Assembly: GCA_050952935.1 (NCBI GenBank)
Contig: JBMNLS010000002.1
Span: 496,001-560,000 of the forward strand
From: UBA6115 sp050952935
GTDB taxonomy: Bacteria; Bacillota; Clostridia; Christensenellales; Aristaeellaceae
Length of the DNA: 64,000 bases
Direction: 5' to 3'
Made by a program: the position numbers and the translations under genes. Below are positions 61,546-64,000 of the stretch, piece after piece. The notes under the pieces were generated by a model, which had not been told where the DNA came from, made no database searches, and worked only from the letters and a program-made list of their open reading frames with translations. The first letter of the stretch is position 1. Every line of letters begins with the position of its first letter.

Positions 61546-64000
61546 AGGCCTGACCTACTCTGCGAAGGGCACGAACGTAGGCGAGTATGACGGTGTGTTC
61601 TCGGGCGACGTGGTGATCAAGGACGGCGACGTAGACGTTACCCAGAACTATGCGATAACGAAGACACCTGGCAAGCTTGAGATCACGAAGGCATCGATCG
61701 CGGTGACGTTCACCGGCGAGAGTGATACGCGGACCTACACTGGCTCTGAGCAGGAGCTGACGGGGATCACCCCGAGCGGGTTGCTTGCTGGCCATACCTA
61801 TGAAGGCCTGACCTACTCTGCGAAGGGCACGAACGTAGGCGAGTATGACGGTGTGTTCTCGGGCGACGTGGTGATCAAGGACGGCGACGTAGACGTTACC
61901 CAGAACTATGTGATAACGAAGACACCTGGCAAGCTTGAGATCACGAAGGCATCGATCGCGGTGACGTTCACCGGCGAGAGTGATACGCGGACCTACACTG
62001 GCTCTGAGCAGGAGCTGACGGGGATCACCCCGAGCGGGTTGCTTGCTGGCCATACCTATGAAGGCCTGACCTACTCTGCGAAGGGCACGAACGTAGGCGA
62101 GTATGACGGTGTGTTCTCGGGCGACGTGGTGATCAAGGACGGCGACGTAGACGTTACCCAGAACTATGCGATAACGAAGACACCTGGCAAGCTTGAGATC
62201 ACGAAGGCATCGATCGCGGTGACGTTCACCGGCGAGAGTGATACGCGGACCTACACTGGCTCTGAGCAGGAGCTGACGGGGATCACCCCGAGCGGGTTGC
62301 TTGCTGGCCATACCTATGAAGGCCTGACCTACTCTGCGAAGGGCACGAACGTAGGCGAGTATGACGGTGTGTTCTCGGGCGACGTGGTGATCAAGGACGG
62401 CGACGTAGACGTTACCCAGAACTATGCGATAACGAAGACACCTGGCAAGCTTGAGATCACGAAGGCATCGATCGCGGTGACGTTCACCGGCGAGAGTGAT
62501 ACGCGGACCTACACTGGCTCTGAGCAGGAGCTGACGGGGATCACCCCGAGCGGGTTGCTTGCTGGCCATACCTATGAAGGCCTGACCTACTCTGCGAAGG
62601 GCACGAACGTAGGCGAGTATGACGGTGTGTTCTCGGGCGACGTGGTGATCAAGGACGGCGACGTAGACGTTACCCAGAACTATGCGATAACGAAGACACC
62701 TGGCAAGCTTGAGATCACGAAGGCATCGATCGCGGTGACGTTCACCGGCGAGAGTGATACGCGGACCTACACTGGCTCTGAGCAGGAGCTGACGGGGATC
62801 ACCCCGAGCGGGTTGCTTGCTGGCCATACCTATGAAGGCCTGACCTACTCTGCGAAGGGCACGAACGTAGGCGAGTATGACGGTGTGTTCTCGGGCGACG
62901 TGGTGATCAAGGACGGCGACGTAGACGTTACCCAGAACTATGCGATAACGAAGACACCTGGCAAGCTTGAGATCACGAAGGCATCGATCGCGGTGACGTT
63001 CACCGGCGAGAGTGATACGCGGACCTACACTGGCTCTGAGCAGGAGCTGACGGGGATCACCCCGAGCGGGTTGCTTGCTGGCCATACCTATGAAGGCCTG
63101 ACCTACTCTGCGAAGGGCACGAACGTAGGCGAGTATGACGGTGTGTTCTCGGGCGACGTGGTGATCAAGGACGGCGACGTAGACGTTACCCAGAACTATG
63201 CGATAACGAAGACACCTGGCAAGCTTGAGATCACGAAGGCATCGATCGCGGTGACGTTCACCGGCGAGAGTGATACGCGGACCTACACTGGCTCTGAGCA
63301 GGAGCTGACGGGGATCACCCCGAGCGGGTTGCTTGCTGGCCATACCTATGAAGGCCTGACCTACTCTGCGAAGGGCACGAACGTAGGCGAGTATGACGGT
63401 GTGTTCTCGGGCGACGTGGTGATCAAGGACGGCGACGTAGACGTTACCCAGAACTATGTGATAACGAAGACACCTGGCAAGCTTGAGATCACGAAGGCAT
63501 CGATCGCGGTGACGTTCACCGGCGAGAGTGATACGCGGACCTACACTGGCTCTGAGCAGGAGCTGACGGGGATCACCCCGAGCGGGTTGCTTGCTGGCCA
63601 TACCTATGAAGGCCTGACCTACTCTGCGAAGGGCACGAACGTAGGCGAGTATGACGGTGTGTTCTCGGGCGACGTGGTGATCAAGGACGGCGACGTAGAC
63701 GTTACCCAGAACTATGCGATAACGAAGACACCTGGCAAGCTTGAGATCACGAAGGCATCGATCGCGGTGACGTTCACCGGCGAGAGTGATACGCGGACCT
63801 ACACTGGCTCTGAGCAGGAGCTGACGGGGATCACCCCGAGCGGGTTGCTTGCTGGCCATACCTATGAAGGCCTGACCTACTCTGCGAAGGGCACGAACGT
63901 AGGCGAGTATGACGGTGTGTTCTCGGGCGACGTGGTGATCAAGGACGGCGACGTAGACGTTACCCAGAACTATGTGATAACGAAGACACCTGGCAAGCTT
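60922..64000 (+). repeat. 258-bp perfect tandem repeat array (MBG domain units)
   Basis: Units begin at 60922, 61180, 61438, 61697, 61955, 62213, 62471, 62729, 62987, 63245, 63503 and 63761: eleven complete and one cut by the window end. Period 258 bp (86 codons), except unit 3, which is 259 bp. By eye the units are nearly identical at DNA level; the only recurring difference I found is GCG or GTG (Ala/Val) in NY[A/V]ITK. Confidence 0.95.
61523..64000 (+). CDS. Continuation of the MBG repeat protein in the shifted frame (partial, runs off the window)
   Basis: From TTG 61523 the frame is open for 826 codons to the window edge and encodes the rest of unit 3, eight more complete 86-residue MBG units and most of another. 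It has no ribosome site or natural start of its own, so it belongs to the gene starting at 58522. If the extra T is an error, the whole is one protein of at least 1,826 residues. Confidence 0.65.
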   Translation, partial: MLAGHTYEGLTYSAKGTNVGEYDGVFSGDVVIKDGDVDVTQNYAITKTPGKLEITKASIAVTFTGESDTRTYTGSEQELTGITPSGLLAGHTYEGLTYSAKGTNVGEYDGVFSGDVVIKDGDVDVTQNYVITKTPGKLEITKASIAVTFTGESDTRTYTGSEQELTGITPSGLLAGHTYEGLTYSAKGTNVGEYDGVFSGDVVIKDGDVDVTQNYAITKTPGKLEITKASIAVTFTGESDTRTYTGSEQELTGITPSGLLAGHTYEGLTYSAKGTNVGEYDGVFSGDVVIKDGDVDVTQNYAITKTPGKLEITKASIAVTFTGESDTRTYTGSEQELTGITPSGLLAGHTYEGLTYSAKGTNVGEYDGVFSGDVVIKDGDVDVTQNYAITKTPGKLEITKASIAVTFTGESDTRTYTGSEQELTGITPSGLLAGHTYEGLTYSAKGTNVGEYDGVFSGDVVIKDGDVDVTQNYAITKTPGKLEITKASIAVTFTGESDTRTYTGSEQELTGITPSGLLAGHTYEGLTYSAKGTNVGEYDGVFSGDVVIKDGDVDVTQNYAITKTPGKLEITKASIAVTFTGESDTRTYTGSEQELTGITPSGLLAGHTYEGLTYSAKGTNVGEYDGVFSGDVVIKDGDVDVTQNYVITKTPGKLEITKASIAVTFTGESDTRTYTGSEQELTGITPSGLLAGHTYEGLTYSAKGTNVGEYDGVFSGDVVIKDGDVDVTQNYAITKTPGKLEITKASIAVTFTGESDTRTYTGSEQELTGITPSGLLAGHTYEGLTYSAKGTNVGEYDGVFSGDVVIKDGDVDVTQNYVITKTPGKL

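Noticed and set aside
61508..63859. A 783-residue open frame on the minus strand made of 86-residue repeats
   Set aside because: It is the antisense of the MBG array. Because the unit is 258 bp (a multiple of three), one stop-free unit stays open in every copy. It has no ribosome site and an Arg/His-rich, unlikely composition.
60922..64000. Tandem array considered as a CRISPR-like or satellite repeat
   Set aside because: There are no spacers, the unit is 258 bp, it keeps a reading frame and encodes a recognisable beta-domain.

Overview
The window looks like chromosome of a Gram-positive-type anaerobe of the class Clostridia. Evidence: strong AGGAGG-type ribosome sites, TTGACA/TATAAT promoters, GTG and TTG starts, a YugP-type protease, Opp peptide importers, an NAD(P)-type glutamate dehydrogenase and large secreted CnaB/InlB repeat proteins. 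The signal-peptide style of the binding proteins recalls gut and rumen Christensenellales-like lineages, but that placement is inference. There are no rRNA or tRNA genes, no phage or CRISPR, and no recognisable insertion sequence.

Layout. 1-3258: end of an unknown gene, a membrane zinc protease (minus strand), and an ECF sigma factor with its membrane anti-sigma factor behind an ECF-like, probably autoregulated promoter. 3325-9132 (minus): complete oppB-C-D-F-A peptide importer with a clear promoter. 9366-13535 (minus): four separate genes (isoprenylcysteine methyltransferase-like, DUF1846, small P-loop NTPase, alpha/beta hydrolase), three of them with a visible promoter. 14077-24862 (plus): a probable operon with FabG-like reductase, KAS III-like enzyme, LivH, a LivM-LivG fusion, LivF, LivJ-like binding protein, CoA-transferase, two tandem alpha/beta hydrolases and a TetR regulator. 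It appears to import and process an unknown, probably acyl or carboxylic, compound. 25257-32455 (plus): second peptide importer (A-B-C-D-F) followed by a DmpA-type self-cleaving peptidase, so uptake is linked to intracellular hydrolysis.

32783-64000 is the striking part: a region of giant secreted proteins interrupted only by a peptide-binding protein and glutamate dehydrogenase. It holds two similar gene pairs. In each, a Pro/Glu/Ala-rich protein ending in the same Ig-like domain precedes a very large repeat protein. Pair 1 ends in a 5,948-residue protein with about 44 CnaB domains by hand count; 24 of these form three copies of an eight-domain super-repeat of about 2.7 kb. Pair 2 ends in an InlB-plus-MBG protein whose last part is a nearly perfect 258-bp tandem array (11 units plus a partial one) running off the window. 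A one-base insertion in that array breaks its frame. None of these proteins shows an LPXTG anchor, and the four ABC binding proteins in the window lack a lipobox.

Overall the cell seems to be a peptide and amino-acid user (two peptide importers, an orphan peptide-binding protein, peptidase, glutamate dehydrogenase) with a heavy investment in long, isopeptide-stiffened surface fibres.
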